The notes below the pieces were generated by a model that was given only the letters and a program-made list of their open reading frames with translations, did no database searches and was not told the origin of the DNA. Positions 35,470 through 44,339 of a DNA stretch of 64,000 bases are shown here, piece by piece. Source of the stretch: JBCCDY01 sp039030555. GTDB taxonomy: Bacteria; Bacteroidota; Bacteroidia; Cytophagales; Cyclobacteriaceae. The stretch covers positions 62,001 to 126,000 of the forward strand of contig JBCCDY010000004.1 of assembly GCA_039030555.1 (NCBI GenBank), read 5' to 3'. A program made the position numbers and the translations under genes. Positions within the stretch are counted from its first letter, which is position 1. Each line of letters starts with the position of its first letter.

Positions 35470-35481
35470 TTTGATATCAAA
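35470..35481 (-). promoter_or_regulatory. Perfect 12-bp palindrome upstream of the SPFH operon
   Basis: TTTGATATCAAA lies 20 nt before the SPFH start codon. Arc/MetJ-type repressors bind palindromes of this kind, and such a repressor is the last gene of the operon. A TTAATTTG one mismatch from the -7 consensus overlaps it on the minus strand. The link is inference. Confidence 0.4.
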
Positions 35482-35700
35482 TTAATTACACGTAAAAATT
35501 TTGTTTAAGTTTCAATAGCTATTGAGTATACCTTATTAGTTCAATAAAGCTTTAAGTTTCAAACTGTGAAGCCCACAGCTATTTCTCTATATTTAATTAT
35601 TAGTGGAGCTTATAAATTGATAATATGTAAAGAACTCTAAATCCTTTTTCGTCAGTCATATTTTTGGTAACATTATATTTAAGCTACAATCACAGATATC

Positions 35701-36267
35701 ATGAATATGTCGATTTATCATTTTTTTCTTCTGGCCTTTCTTTTTGTTTCTGTAACTCCCCTGTTCTCACAGCCACAGAATTCAGAAATAGAAAAAGTTC
35801 TGAGTGCCCAACTGGAATCATTCTATAATTGTAGAGGGGGTAGCGATGATTTATCAAAGTGTAATGAGATCATTAGTGAGTCGCTGCAAAAAGCATATAA
35901 CATCAATGATTTCAATTCAGGCGAATCCGGAGGCTATATGTCATTTAATGAGATTTTAGCATATGTGAAAAGCAGTGATCAGTGGCAATCCATTGGCCCG
36001 GGTTATGAACAAGCCTCATTGAAACAGGCTCAGGATGTAGCAAATAGTAAAAAAGCAGTTATTGCAATCTATGAAGGTAGCGAGAATGGCCACATCGCTT
36101 TCGTATTACCCGGAGAGCTTCAAACCTCAGGGTCATGGGGGATGAGTGTTCCTAATTCAGCTTCTTTTTTCACTGCAAAGCCAGAAAAATCTTTCGTAGG
36201 CAAAAGTCTCTCTTACGCATTTACCACAAGCATGATAAAAGACCTTACTTTATATAAGCGTAAATAG
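35701..36267 (+). CDS. Secreted protein, possible papain/NlpC-like fold, function unknown
   Basis: The 188-residue protein has a signal peptide (HFFLLAFLFVSVTPLFSQP). The mature part holds KCNEIISESLQKAY (Cys at the start of a helix), then VIAIYEGSENGHIAFVLPGE (His at the start of a strand) and SWGMSVPNSASFF. The Cys-helix then GHIAFVLPG order is like papain-fold amidases and effector peptidases, but overall similarity is weak. A TATTTTTG -7-like box is near 35659. It is a single gene, convergent with a methyltransferase. Confidence 0.6.
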   Translation: MNMSIYHFFLLAFLFVSVTPLFSQPQNSEIEKVLSAQLESFYNCRGGSDDLSKCNEIISESLQKAYNINDFNSGESGGYMSFNEILAYVKSSDQWQSIGPGYEQASLKQAQDVANSKKAVIAIYEGSENGHIAFVLPGELQTSGSWGMSVPNSASFFTAKPEKSFVGKSLSYAFTTSMIKDLTLYKRK

Positions 36268-36268
36268 A

Positions 36269-37009
36269 CTATCTGTTAATTTTCGCGGTCTTAAGAGATA
36301 AGGGAAATTTTACCTCTCTAAGCCCTGAACCCCACTTCATGCGCAAATCGAATTCAATGATCTCTACCGGATTCTTTGCTTTCTCATCAATATACTTTTG
36401 AACAGCTGACCAAGACCTTAAGTAGCCTAAATAGTGTTCAATATCCCATTCTTTAATCTGAATAAGCTTATAACTCCGCAAATCATCGAATGGGATAGGT
36501 ATGGATTTATAAAAACATTCGATATGCTTCCGTTCCGGAGCCCAATATTTATCCAAAATATTCGTATAAAGGTCACTTACAATGGCATCTATATCTGGTT
36601 CTATAGTACTCAGATTATAAGTCCAAGCTGCGAAAACGGCCTTTTCCCTGGAAACCCTTTTTACTTCTTCAAAGAAAGGTTTAAAGTTGAACCAATGCAG
36701 CGCTTGTCCAACGGCAATGAGATCGAATGATCGTCGGGGGAATGAAGTACTTTCTGAAGGACAAATGGAATATTGAATATTATTTTTAGGATAAGCTTTA
36801 ACCAATTGGGCTTCGCTTATATCGGATGCTTTTACGGTGTTAAACTGATTGGCCAATACTTTAGCGACCTGTCCATTGCCTGTAGCGCAATCCCAGGCGC
36901 AGTTATATCTTTTTACTTCTCTGTACACGAGTTCGTAAAGCTCAAGGGGATAATCCGGTCTGAACTTGCTATAAAAATCAGATTGCTTCGAGAAGAGATC
37001 ACCATTCAT
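36269..37009 (-). CDS. Class I SAM-dependent methyltransferase
   Basis: The 246-residue protein has the SAM-binding order CAWDCATGNGQVAKVLANQ (motif I), ASDISEAQLVKAYP and FDLIAVGQALHWFNFKPFF (motif IV-like), the pattern of the UbiE/trans-aconitate type. The AVGQALHWF sequence recurs in uncharacterised methyltransferases of yeast and bacteria. The substrate is unknown. The start overlaps the end of the MATE gene by 11 nt, so the two are coupled. Confidence 0.88.
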   Translation of the reverse strand: MNGDLFSKQSDFYSKFRPDYPLELYELVYREVKRYNCAWDCATGNGQVAKVLANQFNTVKASDISEAQLVKAYPKNNIQYSICPSESTSFPRRSFDLIAVGQALHWFNFKPFFEEVKRVSREKAVFAAWTYNLSTIEPDIDAIVSDLYTNILDKYWAPERKHIECFYKSIPIPFDDLRSYKLIQIKEWDIEHYLGYLRSWSAVQKYIDEKAKNPVEIIEFDLRMKWGSGLREVKFPLSLKTAKINR

Positions 37010-38348
37010 TGAAAATTAGTTTTTTACTCAACTTATTAAACCGTATTCCATTCAGTAAGGCAGAAATAGAAAGCCCCGTCAATAAGCCCAACCACACTCC
37101 CTGTGCGCCTAATTCAGCTTTAAAGCCTAATAAATAACCGATCGGTAGTCCCAATAGCCAATAGGCTATGAACGCATAAATGGTTGGAATTTTAACATCT
37201 TTTATACCTCTAAGTGCTCCTAATCCAACGACTTGAATGCCATCAGAAAGTTGAAACAAAGCTGCTACGATCATCAAAGAACTTGCAACGGTAATTACGG
37301 CTTCATCATCGACATAAAAAGAGGGCAATAGCTTACGACCTATGATAAAAATCAACCCTGCAGCAGTCATAAAGAGAATGACCGTTATAAAAGAAGTAAA
37401 GCCAGCTTCCCTTAAGGTTTGGATGTCTTTTCTTCCAAATTGATTACCCACCCGAATGGTTGCAGCAGCAGCAATACCTGATGCAGCCATATAAGTTAAA
37501 GAAGAAAGGTTCATAGCGATTTGATGGGCCGCTAGCTGTGGAGCTCCAATCCAACCTACCATAATCGCGGTGAAACTGAATGCACCAACTTCGAAAACAA
37601 ACTGCAAGCCCGCAGGTACTCCCACGTTCAGGATTTCTTTGATCCTTTTAAAATCAAACACTTTCAGTTCGACATTATCCCAATATTGTTGGAACCTTTT
37701 CCCTTTCAAAATTAAAAATGCGATCCATACTGCCATTATAATCCTTGCCAGAAGTGTGGCATAACCTGCACCCAACAAACCCATAGGTTCAAAACCTAAC
37801 TTCCCAAAAATCAGGATATAATTAAATACTATATTCAAAACGTTAGAGCCTATTGCTACCGTCATCACCAATTTGGTGAATGAAAGGCCTTCGGCAAACT
37901 GTCGGAAGGTTTGAAATATAAGAACAGGCAAAATAGATACTGCGAGAATCAAGAGGTAAGGAATTCCCTGATCTAAAACAACCTTTGGCTGATCTAAAAT
38001 CTGGACATTTTTGGAAAAAACATAAACGGCTAGAATAAGTAAAATACCGAGAATCAAGGATATAATCATTCCATGCTTCAAGTATTCGGCTGCTCCTTTC
38101 TGATCCGATTTACCATCTGCAGTAGCTACATGTGGAGTTATTCCATAAGTAACACCTATTCCGAACATCAAAGGGAAATAGAACATCGCATTAGCGAAGG
38201 AAGCACCGGCTAAAGGAATGGTACCGACCTGACCTACCATAATACTATCGGCCAGACCAACTACCACATGCCCCAGCTGACTTAGCATAACCGGGTACGC
38301 CAGGTTCAGATTCTTTTTAAAATGCCAGGAATAACGAAGTTTTTTCAA
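36999..38348 (-). CDS. MATE family multidrug/toxin extrusion transporter
   Basis: This is a cation-coupled exporter in the inner membrane. The 449-residue protein has about twelve membrane segments in two homologous halves, with PVMLSQLGHVVVGLADSIMV and GVPAGLQFVFEVGAFSFTAI at the starts of the halves, as in NorM/DinF. Translation begins at TTG (38348), since an in-frame stop lies just upstream. It follows the NUDIX gene by 6 nt. Confidence 0.94.
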   Translation of the reverse strand: MKKLRYSWHFKKNLNLAYPVMLSQLGHVVVGLADSIMVGQVGTIPLAGASFANAMFYFPLMFGIGVTYGITPHVATADGKSDQKGAAEYLKHGMIISLILGILLILAVYVFSKNVQILDQPKVVLDQGIPYLLILAVSILPVLIFQTFRQFAEGLSFTKLVMTVAIGSNVLNIVFNYILIFGKLGFEPMGLLGAGYATLLARIIMAVWIAFLILKGKRFQQYWDNVELKVFDFKRIKEILNVGVPAGLQFVFEVGAFSFTAIMVGWIGAPQLAAHQIAMNLSSLTYMAASGIAAAATIRVGNQFGRKDIQTLREAGFTSFITVILFMTAAGLIFIIGRKLLPSFYVDDEAVITVASSLMIVAALFQLSDGIQVVGLGALRGIKDVKIPTIYAFIAYWLLGLPIGYLLGFKAELGAQGVWLGLLTGLSISALLNGIRFNKLSKKLIFNEW

Positions 38349-38354
38349 GGGTAC

Positions 38355-38906
38355 TTAGACGATCTGTTTCAGTATAGCCAGTTTTAAGATGGAAGCAACG
38401 GATAAGCAATCGGTAATTTCACCATTCAAAACCATTTCGTAAACCTGTCTGAAAGGTAGTTTCTGAATCTTTAGATCTTCCGTATCTTCGAACTCTGTTT
38501 CTCCTTCCGTCAAACCTTCCGCCACGAAAGCATATCCTACCTCGTCCGTTACTGAATTTGAGGTATGAATTTTAAGGAAATTCTGCCATTTGGAAGCAGT
38601 AAGACCTGTTTCTTCTTTCAACTCTCGCTGTGCTGAACTTAAAATGGTATCGGCCATTTTACCTCCGCCCATTGGAACTTCCCAGGAGTATTCATCCAGC
38701 GTATATCGATACTGACCAACAATCCACGTATTGAAATCTTCATCCAGCGGAATTACAGCTATAGCTAAATTCTTAAAATGAACTTTACCATATATACCAT
38801 TATTTCCGGAAGGGTTTAAAACCTGATGTTCCTCAACTTTAATCCAAGGATTATCATAAACCTTTTCGACAGACAGGGTTTTCCAGGGGTTTTTAGTTTT
38901 TGACAT
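38355..38906 (-). CDS. NUDIX hydrolase (ADP-ribose pyrophosphatase type)
   Basis: The protein hydrolyses nucleoside diphosphate derivatives. From the ATG at 38906 it has 183 residues with the full NUDIX box GGGKMADTILSSAQRELKEE then TGL (GX5EX7REUXEEXGU form with a variable first Glu position). The upstream part (WIKVEEHQVLNPSGNNGIYG) matches the ADP-ribose/GDP-mannose hydrolases. An earlier in-frame ATG at 38951 is less likely. It is first in an operon with the MATE and methyltransferase genes. Confidence 0.9.
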   Translation of the reverse strand: MSKTKNPWKTLSVEKVYDNPWIKVEEHQVLNPSGNNGIYGKVHFKNLAIAVIPLDEDFNTWIVGQYRYTLDEYSWEVPMGGGKMADTILSSAQRELKEETGLTASKWQNFLKIHTSNSVTDEVGYAFVAEGLTEGETEFEDTEDLKIQKLPFRQVYEMVLNGEITDCLSVASILKLAILKQIV

Positions 38907-38995
38907 TGGCGAAATTAATTTTCTACTCCACTCAATTTTTTGGTAAATCAAGGGAAAACTTCACAAGGTATTAATTGAATAGCATTAAATACATA

Positions 38996-39026
38996 TTGCC
39001 TAAATGTTACATAAATATTATCTTCC
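38996..39026 (+). promoter_or_regulatory. Candidate promoter for rnhB
   Basis: TTG (38996-38998) is followed after 20 nt by TATCTTCC (39019-39026), which differs from TAnnTTTG at the last two T/G positions. It lies 15 nt before the rnhB start. Confidence 0.35.
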
Positions 39027-39041
39027 CTGCCAATTATTTAG

Positions 39042-39641
39042 ATGTTACAACCATTTCATACTAAAGGTATTTCTGAGGCTGGTGTAGACGAGGCAGGTAG
39101 AGGATGCTTAGCAGGGCCTGTTGTGGCTGCTGCTGTAATTCTGCCAAATGATTTCAATCACCCCGATCTGGATGATTCTAAGAAGGTTTCGAAAGAAAAG
39201 AGATTGGAACTAAGGGATATTATTATATCCGAAGCTCTAGATTATGCCGTCGCTGAAATAGACAATAAAATAATTGATGATGTAAATATTTTGAATGCCT
39301 CGTTTAAGGCTATGCACGAGGCTATATCAAAATTAAAAAATGTACCCGATCATTTACTGATTGACGGAAACCGCTTTAAGGCTTATAAAGCCGTAAAACA
39401 CAGTTGTATTATTAAAGGTGATGGTATTTACACTTCCATTGCAGCGGCCTCCATACTTGCCAAAACTTATCGGGATGAACTTATGGAAGGCCTACATCAT
39501 AAATATCCTATTTATATGTGGAACAAAAACGTAGGTTACCCAACGCAAGCCCATAGAGATGCCATTAGAAAAAAAGGAATTTCACCTTATCACCGTAAAA
39601 CATTTAGGCTTCTCCCGGAGCCTGCGCAAATTCCAGCTTAG
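39042..39641 (+). CDS. rnhB: Ribonuclease HII
   Basis: This cleaves RNA in RNA-DNA hybrids and removes misincorporated ribonucleotides. The 199-residue protein has the active-site start GVDEAGRGCLAGPVVAAAV (Asp16, Glu17), LLIDGNRFKAYK and SIAAASILAKTYRDELM. The length and motifs are complete. Confidence 0.97.
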   Translation: MLQPFHTKGISEAGVDEAGRGCLAGPVVAAAVILPNDFNHPDLDDSKKVSKEKRLELRDIIISEALDYAVAEIDNKIIDDVNILNASFKAMHEAISKLKNVPDHLLIDGNRFKAYKAVKHSCIIKGDGIYTSIAAASILAKTYRDELMEGLHHKYPIYMWNKNVGYPTQAHRDAIRKKGISPYHRKTFRLLPEPAQIPA

Positions 39642-39671
39642 GATTTAGAGATTATTTACTTTTACTGGAAA

Positions 39672-40121
39672 TTACTTTGTAGCAGCGCCTACTATTCCAT
39701 TCAACGCTCCTCTTATCTTTTCCAAAATTTCTGTACAACCATCAAGATCAAAGTTTTCTCCAAAAAAAGACGGATCGATATGACCTAAGTACGTTTGATC
39801 TCCTTCTGACCATATCAACACTTTTAAAGGAAGCATAAGCCCCATATTTCGATCACACTGCATTAGCTTTGTTCCTACTTTTGGGTTTCCAAAAATGATT
39901 AGGTGTGTATTTTCCAGTTCAAGGCCAGCTTTGGTAGCGCCTTCAGAGTGGCTGATCTCTGTAAAAACATTAAGCCCTTTTGATTTGACGATTTCAAGAA
40001 TCTTTTTAGCAGTCTCTTCTACAGAATAATTACTTTTTGTTTTTTTAATGTGATCGCTGGTCTGTGCCATAGTGAGGTTAATTGTTACTAGGGTTATGAA
40101 AAAGAATAACGTGGTTTTCAT
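39672..40121 (-). CDS. Exported DUF302 family protein
   Basis: The 149-residue protein has a signal peptide (FFFITLVTINLTMAQ) and one DUF302 domain (VFTEISHSEGATKAGLELEN, IIFGNPKVGTKLMQCDRNMG, LPLKVLIWSEGD). DUF302 proteins are small dimeric proteins of unknown role, some near redox or sulfur genes. It is a lone gene, convergent with rnhB. Confidence 0.88.
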   Translation of the reverse strand: MKTTLFFFITLVTINLTMAQTSDHIKKTKSNYSVEETAKKILEIVKSKGLNVFTEISHSEGATKAGLELENTHLIIFGNPKVGTKLMQCDRNMGLMLPLKVLIWSEGDQTYLGHIDPSFFGENFDLDGCTEILEKIRGALNGIVGAATK

Positions 40122-40255
40122 TTTTACTGATTTAAAGGATTTTTATAAGTTAACTTTAGACCTCAATAAGGTCAAAAGATTTCTTTGAATTAGGAGCCAA
40201 TTGTCTTGTTTCAGATAATTTTTAATTATTTAATTACTTTCGAACAAAAAAGGAG

Positions 40256-41341
40256 ATGGAACTCAAAAAAGTAGCTTTAAATGACATTCATGAAAAACTC
40301 GGCGCAAAAATGGTCGGGTTTGCCGGTTTTAACATGCCTGTTCGCTATACTTCTGATACTGAAGAGCATATGACCGTAAGAGATGATGTTGGGGTTTTTG
40401 ATGTTTCACACATGGGGGAATTTTTTGTGAGGGGTCCAGAAGCTTTAGATCTTTTACAAAAAATAACGAGTAATGATGTTTCTAAACTATTCCCGGGAAA
40501 AGCGCAATACACATGCATGCCAAACGATGATGGCGGCATAGTGGATGACCTTCTTATTTATATGATCGCTGAAGAACAATATATGATGGTGGTCAATGCT
40601 TCGAATATAGAAAAAGACTTTAACTGGATACGTGTGAAGCAATGGGCCGAAAAGTGCGATGTTTATAATGCTTCCGATGATTATTCTTTATTTGCCGTAC
40701 AAGGACCAAAGGCGACAGAAGTACTTCAGAAAATAACAGATATTAAGCTGGAGGATATCTCCTTTTACAGCTTTGAAATAGGAGCTATGGGTGGTGTAGA
40801 TGATGTCCTAATCTCTGCAACCGGATATACAGGTTCAGGTGGTTTTGAGCTTTATGTTAGAAATGAAGATGCTGATATACTTTGGAAAGCCGTATTTGAA
40901 GCTGGAAAAGAAGAAGGCATTAAACCCATCGGATTAGCGGCAAGAGATACCTTAAGACTCGAAATGGGATTCTGTCTTTATGGAAATGATATCGACGATA
41001 CAACTTCACCCTTAGAAGCCGGCCTTGGCTGGATTACTAAGTTCGATACCAATTTTACGAATAAAGAAAATCTCCTTAAGCAAAAAGAAGAAGGTATAAG
41101 CAAAAAACTAGTTGGTTTTGAGCTTCTTGAAAGAGGAATTCCTAGAAACGGTTATACCATCTCCTCCTTGGAGGGATCGGAAATCGGCCATGTTACCTCA
41201 GGTACAATGTCGCCTATCTTAGAGACCGGGATTGGTATGGGTTATGTACAAAAGAAGCATTCCAAACCCGGAACGGAGATTCTCTTAAACATCAGGAATA
41301 AGCAGATCAAGGCGCATATCGTAAAACCTCCATTCATTTAG
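40256..41341 (+). CDS. gcvT: Aminomethyltransferase (glycine cleavage T protein)
   Basis: This transfers the aminomethyl group of glycine to tetrahydrofolate in the glycine cleavage system. The 361-residue protein has the conserved MVGFAGFNMPVRY, FDVSHMGEFFVRGPEAL and the folate-binding ATGYTGSGGFELYV and LAARDTLRLEMGFCLYGND. The other gcv genes are not in the window. An AAGGAG stretch abuts the ATG. Confidence 0.97.
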   Translation: MELKKVALNDIHEKLGAKMVGFAGFNMPVRYTSDTEEHMTVRDDVGVFDVSHMGEFFVRGPEALDLLQKITSNDVSKLFPGKAQYTCMPNDDGGIVDDLLIYMIAEEQYMMVVNASNIEKDFNWIRVKQWAEKCDVYNASDDYSLFAVQGPKATEVLQKITDIKLEDISFYSFEIGAMGGVDDVLISATGYTGSGGFELYVRNEDADILWKAVFEAGKEEGIKPIGLAARDTLRLEMGFCLYGNDIDDTTSPLEAGLGWITKFDTNFTNKENLLKQKEEGISKKLVGFELLERGIPRNGYTISSLEGSEIGHVTSGTMSPILETGIGMGYVQKKHSKPGTEILLNIRNKQIKAHIVKPPFI

Positions 41342-41394
41342 AATGAATTCACAAAGAAGTATTAAAAGCTATATTTCATAAGCTCCAGAACTTA

Positions 41395-42114
41395 ATGATC
41401 CAAAAGAAATCAGTAGAAGTCTGCCTCTCTCCGGATTTACTGCATCTATATCAGCTAGAAGGGAAAATTGCAGTGATTGTAGATATTCTGAGGGCTACAT
41501 CTTGCATGGTCGCAGGTATAGGTTCTGGAGTAGCCAGAGTTATTCCAGTAGCGAAAGTTGAATATGCCCTGGCTTATCGTCCGCAAGGATATATTCTGGC
41601 AGGAGAAAGAAATGGCGAGCAAGTAGAAGGGTTTGATATTGGTAACTCACCATTTGAGTACATGAAACCTGAGTTCTTAGATAAAACGATTGTTACTACA
41701 ACAACCAACGGAACTCAAGCCATCTCTAAATCGCAAGATGCTGATCAAATTATCATTGGCTCATTCCTAAATATTTCAAGTATTTCAGATTATTTAACCG
41801 GGTCGGAAAAAGACGTTGTAATCGTTTGTGCGGGGTGGAAAGGCAGAGTAAATCTTGAAGATTCCTTATTTGCCGGAGCACTATATGATCGAATTTTAGA
41901 TGGTTACGAAAGTGAAGACGATTCCGTTCTGGTAAGTCAGGCTATCTATAGAGAGGCGAAGCACGACAAATTGAAGTTCCTTCAACAATCCTCTCACGTT
42001 TTAAGATTAAGAAGACTTAATATTGGCAATGATATTGAATTTTGCATGAGGGAAGATGAATTTGATGTGGTTCCTTATCTTAAGGGTAAGGAAATCATCA
42101 AAATCACCATATGA
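41395..42114 (+). CDS. 2-phosphosulfolactate phosphatase family (ComB-like)
   Basis: The 239-residue protein matches the ComB family: VIVDILRATSCMVAGIGSGV, YILAGERNGEQVEGFDIGNS, TIVTTTTNGTQAI and VVIVCAGWKGRVNLEDSLFA. ComB removes phosphate from phosphosulfolactate in coenzyme M synthesis, but Bacteroidota do not make coenzyme M, so the real substrate is open; a sulfonate used for sulfonolipids is one possibility (inference). The end overlaps the RidA gene by 4 nt. Confidence 0.88.
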   Translation: MIQKKSVEVCLSPDLLHLYQLEGKIAVIVDILRATSCMVAGIGSGVARVIPVAKVEYALAYRPQGYILAGERNGEQVEGFDIGNSPFEYMKPEFLDKTIVTTTTNGTQAISKSQDADQIIIGSFLNISSISDYLTGSEKDVVIVCAGWKGRVNLEDSLFAGALYDRILDGYESEDDSVLVSQAIYREAKHDKLKFLQQSSHVLRLRRLNIGNDIEFCMREDEFDVVPYLKGKEIIKITI

Positions 42115-42683
42115 AAATTTGTATCATTATTATTGCCGCTCTATTCTTATCCTGTTCTCCTAACACTTCAGAAACAAATAAAGACTTACCCAATAAGCCG
42201 GAAGAGGCGTATCTATACGATTACGATGTAGAGGAACGGATACAAGAGCTTAATATTCAGCTTAAAGAACCAGGAAAACCCGTAGCCAATTATGTAAATG
42301 CAGTCCGTACCGGAAATCTGGTATTTATGGCAGGAAAAGGACCAACAGCGCCTTCCGGTGATTTAGTAACTGGAAAAGTTGGAATAGACCTCACACAGGA
42401 AGAAGGATATGAAGCTGCAAAACTTGCAGCCGTGGCACAGCTTTCAGCCTTGAAAAGTGAAATTGGTGACCTCAACAAAGTTAAACGAATAGTAAAAGTA
42501 CTGGGAATGGTCAATTCAGATACCGCTTTTACCAATCACCCCGAAGTGATCAATGGTTTTTCAGACTTAATGGTAGAAGTATTTGGAGAGCGTGGAAAAC
42601 ATGCCAGAGCTGCTGTAGGTATGGGATCGCTGCCAAGAAACATAGCAGTAGAGATCGAAATGATTGTAGAAATTCAAGATTGA
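42111..42683 (+). CDS. RidA/YjgF family lipoprotein
   Basis: RidA proteins hydrolyse reactive enamine/imine intermediates. The 190-residue product has an N-terminal lipobox (IIIAALFLSCSPN), a linker, and a RidA domain with the C-terminal signature HARAAVGMGSLPRNIAVEIE including the substrate-binding Arg. Most RidA proteins are cytosolic, so an exported lipid-anchored form is unusual. It is coupled to the ComB-like gene (ATGA overlap) and followed after 4 nt by a DUF1835 gene. Confidence 0.88.
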   Translation: MKICIIIIAALFLSCSPNTSETNKDLPNKPEEAYLYDYDVEERIQELNIQLKEPGKPVANYVNAVRTGNLVFMAGKGPTAPSGDLVTGKVGIDLTQEEGYEAAKLAAVAQLSALKSEIGDLNKVKRIVKVLGMVNSDTAFTNHPEVINGFSDLMVEVFGERGKHARAAVGMGSLPRNIAVEIEMIVEIQD

Positions 42684-42687
42684 AAAA

Positions 42688-43521
42688 ATGAAAGAAACCC
42701 TCCATATTCTTAACGGTGATGCAATCCTAAATCCATTCAAAAAGCAGGGATTTGAAGGGAAAATAATGGTTTGGAGGGAAATCTTATGTGAAGGGCGGTG
42801 CTACGAAAAAGTAGGTTCCACAAAATTCTGGAAGCAAAGAGCTAAGTTTTTTGAAAAAGCATATAAAATAAATCATAAGGAACACGAAGAATTTACCTCC
42901 GAAGAATTCAAAAAACTGGAACGTATCAGTGATTATAAAGAAGTGGTTTTATGGTTCGAATACGACCTATTCTGCCAGGTGAATATGCTAGCCCTTTTAT
43001 CGTGGATATCTCGGCACATCGACCAAACAGAGGCCGTGATCTCTTTGGTTTGCATTGGAGAGGTTGAGGGTTATTCTAAAAAGGTCAGTTTAGGTGAAAT
43101 TGATCCCGCCCTATACCCTTCTCTATTTGAACATCGTGAAATACTCTCTGAAGACCATCTGAAGTTTGCTCAAAAATTATGGGAAAACTTCGCCTCCAGA
43201 GAACTTCAAAAAGTTTACAAGCTTTCCAGGGAAGCACCTTCTGTATTCAAATACGTTGAACAGGCTTTTATAGCTTACAATGACACCATTCCTGATTTTG
43301 ATAGTGAGTTGAACAAAATTCAGTTGACTATGCTTTCATTAATCGATGAGGGGATTAGAGATAAAGCCCAGTTGATGAGGGCTATTATGGAACGTGATGA
43401 ATGGTATGGGTTTGGAGACCTGCAATACTTAAGAATGCTCAGCCTCCTTGAACCTTATCTCAAAATTGATGATGAGCTTATACTTAATAAAGAGGGTGAA
43501 AAAGCTATCTCTTTGATCTGA
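42688..43521 (+). CDS. DUF1835 domain protein
   Basis: The 277-residue protein begins TLHILNGDAILNPFKKQGFE and VWREILCEGRC, the DUF1835 pattern; the middle KEVVLWFEYDLFCQVNMLAL is also conserved in the family. The function is not known. It is last in the gcvT-comB-RidA-DUF1835 run and its end overlaps the convergent DUF2721 gene by 17 nt. Confidence 0.85.
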   Translation: MKETLHILNGDAILNPFKKQGFEGKIMVWREILCEGRCYEKVGSTKFWKQRAKFFEKAYKINHKEHEEFTSEEFKKLERISDYKEVVLWFEYDLFCQVNMLALLSWISRHIDQTEAVISLVCIGEVEGYSKKVSLGEIDPALYPSLFEHREILSEDHLKFAQKLWENFASRELQKVYKLSREAPSVFKYVEQAFIAYNDTIPDFDSELNKIQLTMLSLIDEGIRDKAQLMRAIMERDEWYGFGDLQYLRMLSLLEPYLKIDDELILNKEGEKAISLI

Positions 43522-43921
43522 AAAAGCTTTCTTTCTTAAATTCCATATCACTAAGTTGTAACTCCAGCGCCTTGGTAGAAAGGTATATTTCTATTAAGGA
43601 TATAATCAGGGAGATCATTAATAGAATGAGCGAAATACCAAAAAGTATATAGGCTAAATCTCCGTTTCCTATGTAGATGAAAATCATACTGAGCACGCAG
43701 AAGAAAAAGCTGACCACCCCAAAAGCCTGCATGTTCCGAATCAAAAAAAGTCTTTTCCTTAAATTTCTGATTTGACCATGAAGCATTCCAGATTCCGGAT
43801 GTTCTGCATATTTACCATGAAGCTGTCGGATCAAGGTAGCGATTGCTAAAAACCGATTGGTAAAGGCCAGGAACAGCAGTGAGATCGCTGAAAAAAGTAT
43901 TGCAGGGGTCGTTAATTCCAT
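43505..43921 (-). CDS. DUF2721 membrane protein
   Basis: The 138-residue protein has an N-terminal helix (ILFSAISLLFLAFTNRFLAI), the motif RFLAIATLIRQLH with a charged RNLRKRLFLIRNMQ stretch, and two further membrane segments (VVSFFFCVLSMIFIYIG, ILFGISLILLMISLIISLI). This is the DUF2721 family of small inner-membrane proteins of unknown role. Confidence 0.85.
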   Translation of the reverse strand: MELTTPAILFSAISLLFLAFTNRFLAIATLIRQLHGKYAEHPESGMLHGQIRNLRKRLFLIRNMQAFGVVSFFFCVLSMIFIYIGNGDLAYILFGISLILLMISLIISLIEIYLSTKALELQLSDMEFKKESFFRSKR

Positions 43922-44012
43922 AAAGTTTATTAAGTCTGTTTTCGAGAACTGGAAGTAGCGAGTTGATAACTCTTAGCCTATTTTATTGGTTGCTTCTCAT
44001 TCTTGATAATTA

Positions 44013-44339
44013 TTAGTGGAGCTTCTCATTGTTCTTATGCCTGTCCGAATCTCTGATGTTCTTCTTCTCAAAGTTTTTTTCAAGGGCCTCAGTCAGGTTT
44101 ACCCCAGTCTGGTTTGCCAGGCAAATCAACACCCAAAGTACATCTGCAAGTTCATCTGATAGCTCCTTATTTTTATCACTTTCCTTGAATGATTGTTCTC
44201 CGTACTTCCTCGACATTAACCTGGCTACTTCTCCTACTTCTTCTGTTAAAATAGCCATGTTTGTTAACTCATTAAAATACCGAACTCCTGTCGTATTGAT
44301 CCATTGATCTACTTTCTCCTGTGCCTCTTCAATTGTCAT
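44013..44339 (-). CDS. MazG-like nucleotide pyrophosphohydrolase
   Basis: The 108-residue all-alpha protein shows the metal site EEVGEVARLM and ELSDELADVLWVLICLAN (ExxE...ExxD), the single-domain MazG/dCTPase type that cleaves (d)NTPs. It begins on the last base of the dtd stop codon, so both house-cleaning enzymes are made together. Confidence 0.92.
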   Translation of the reverse strand: MTIEEAQEKVDQWINTTGVRYFNELTNMAILTEEVGEVARLMSRKYGEQSFKESDKNKELSDELADVLWVLICLANQTGVNLTEALEKNFEKKNIRDSDRHKNNEKLH

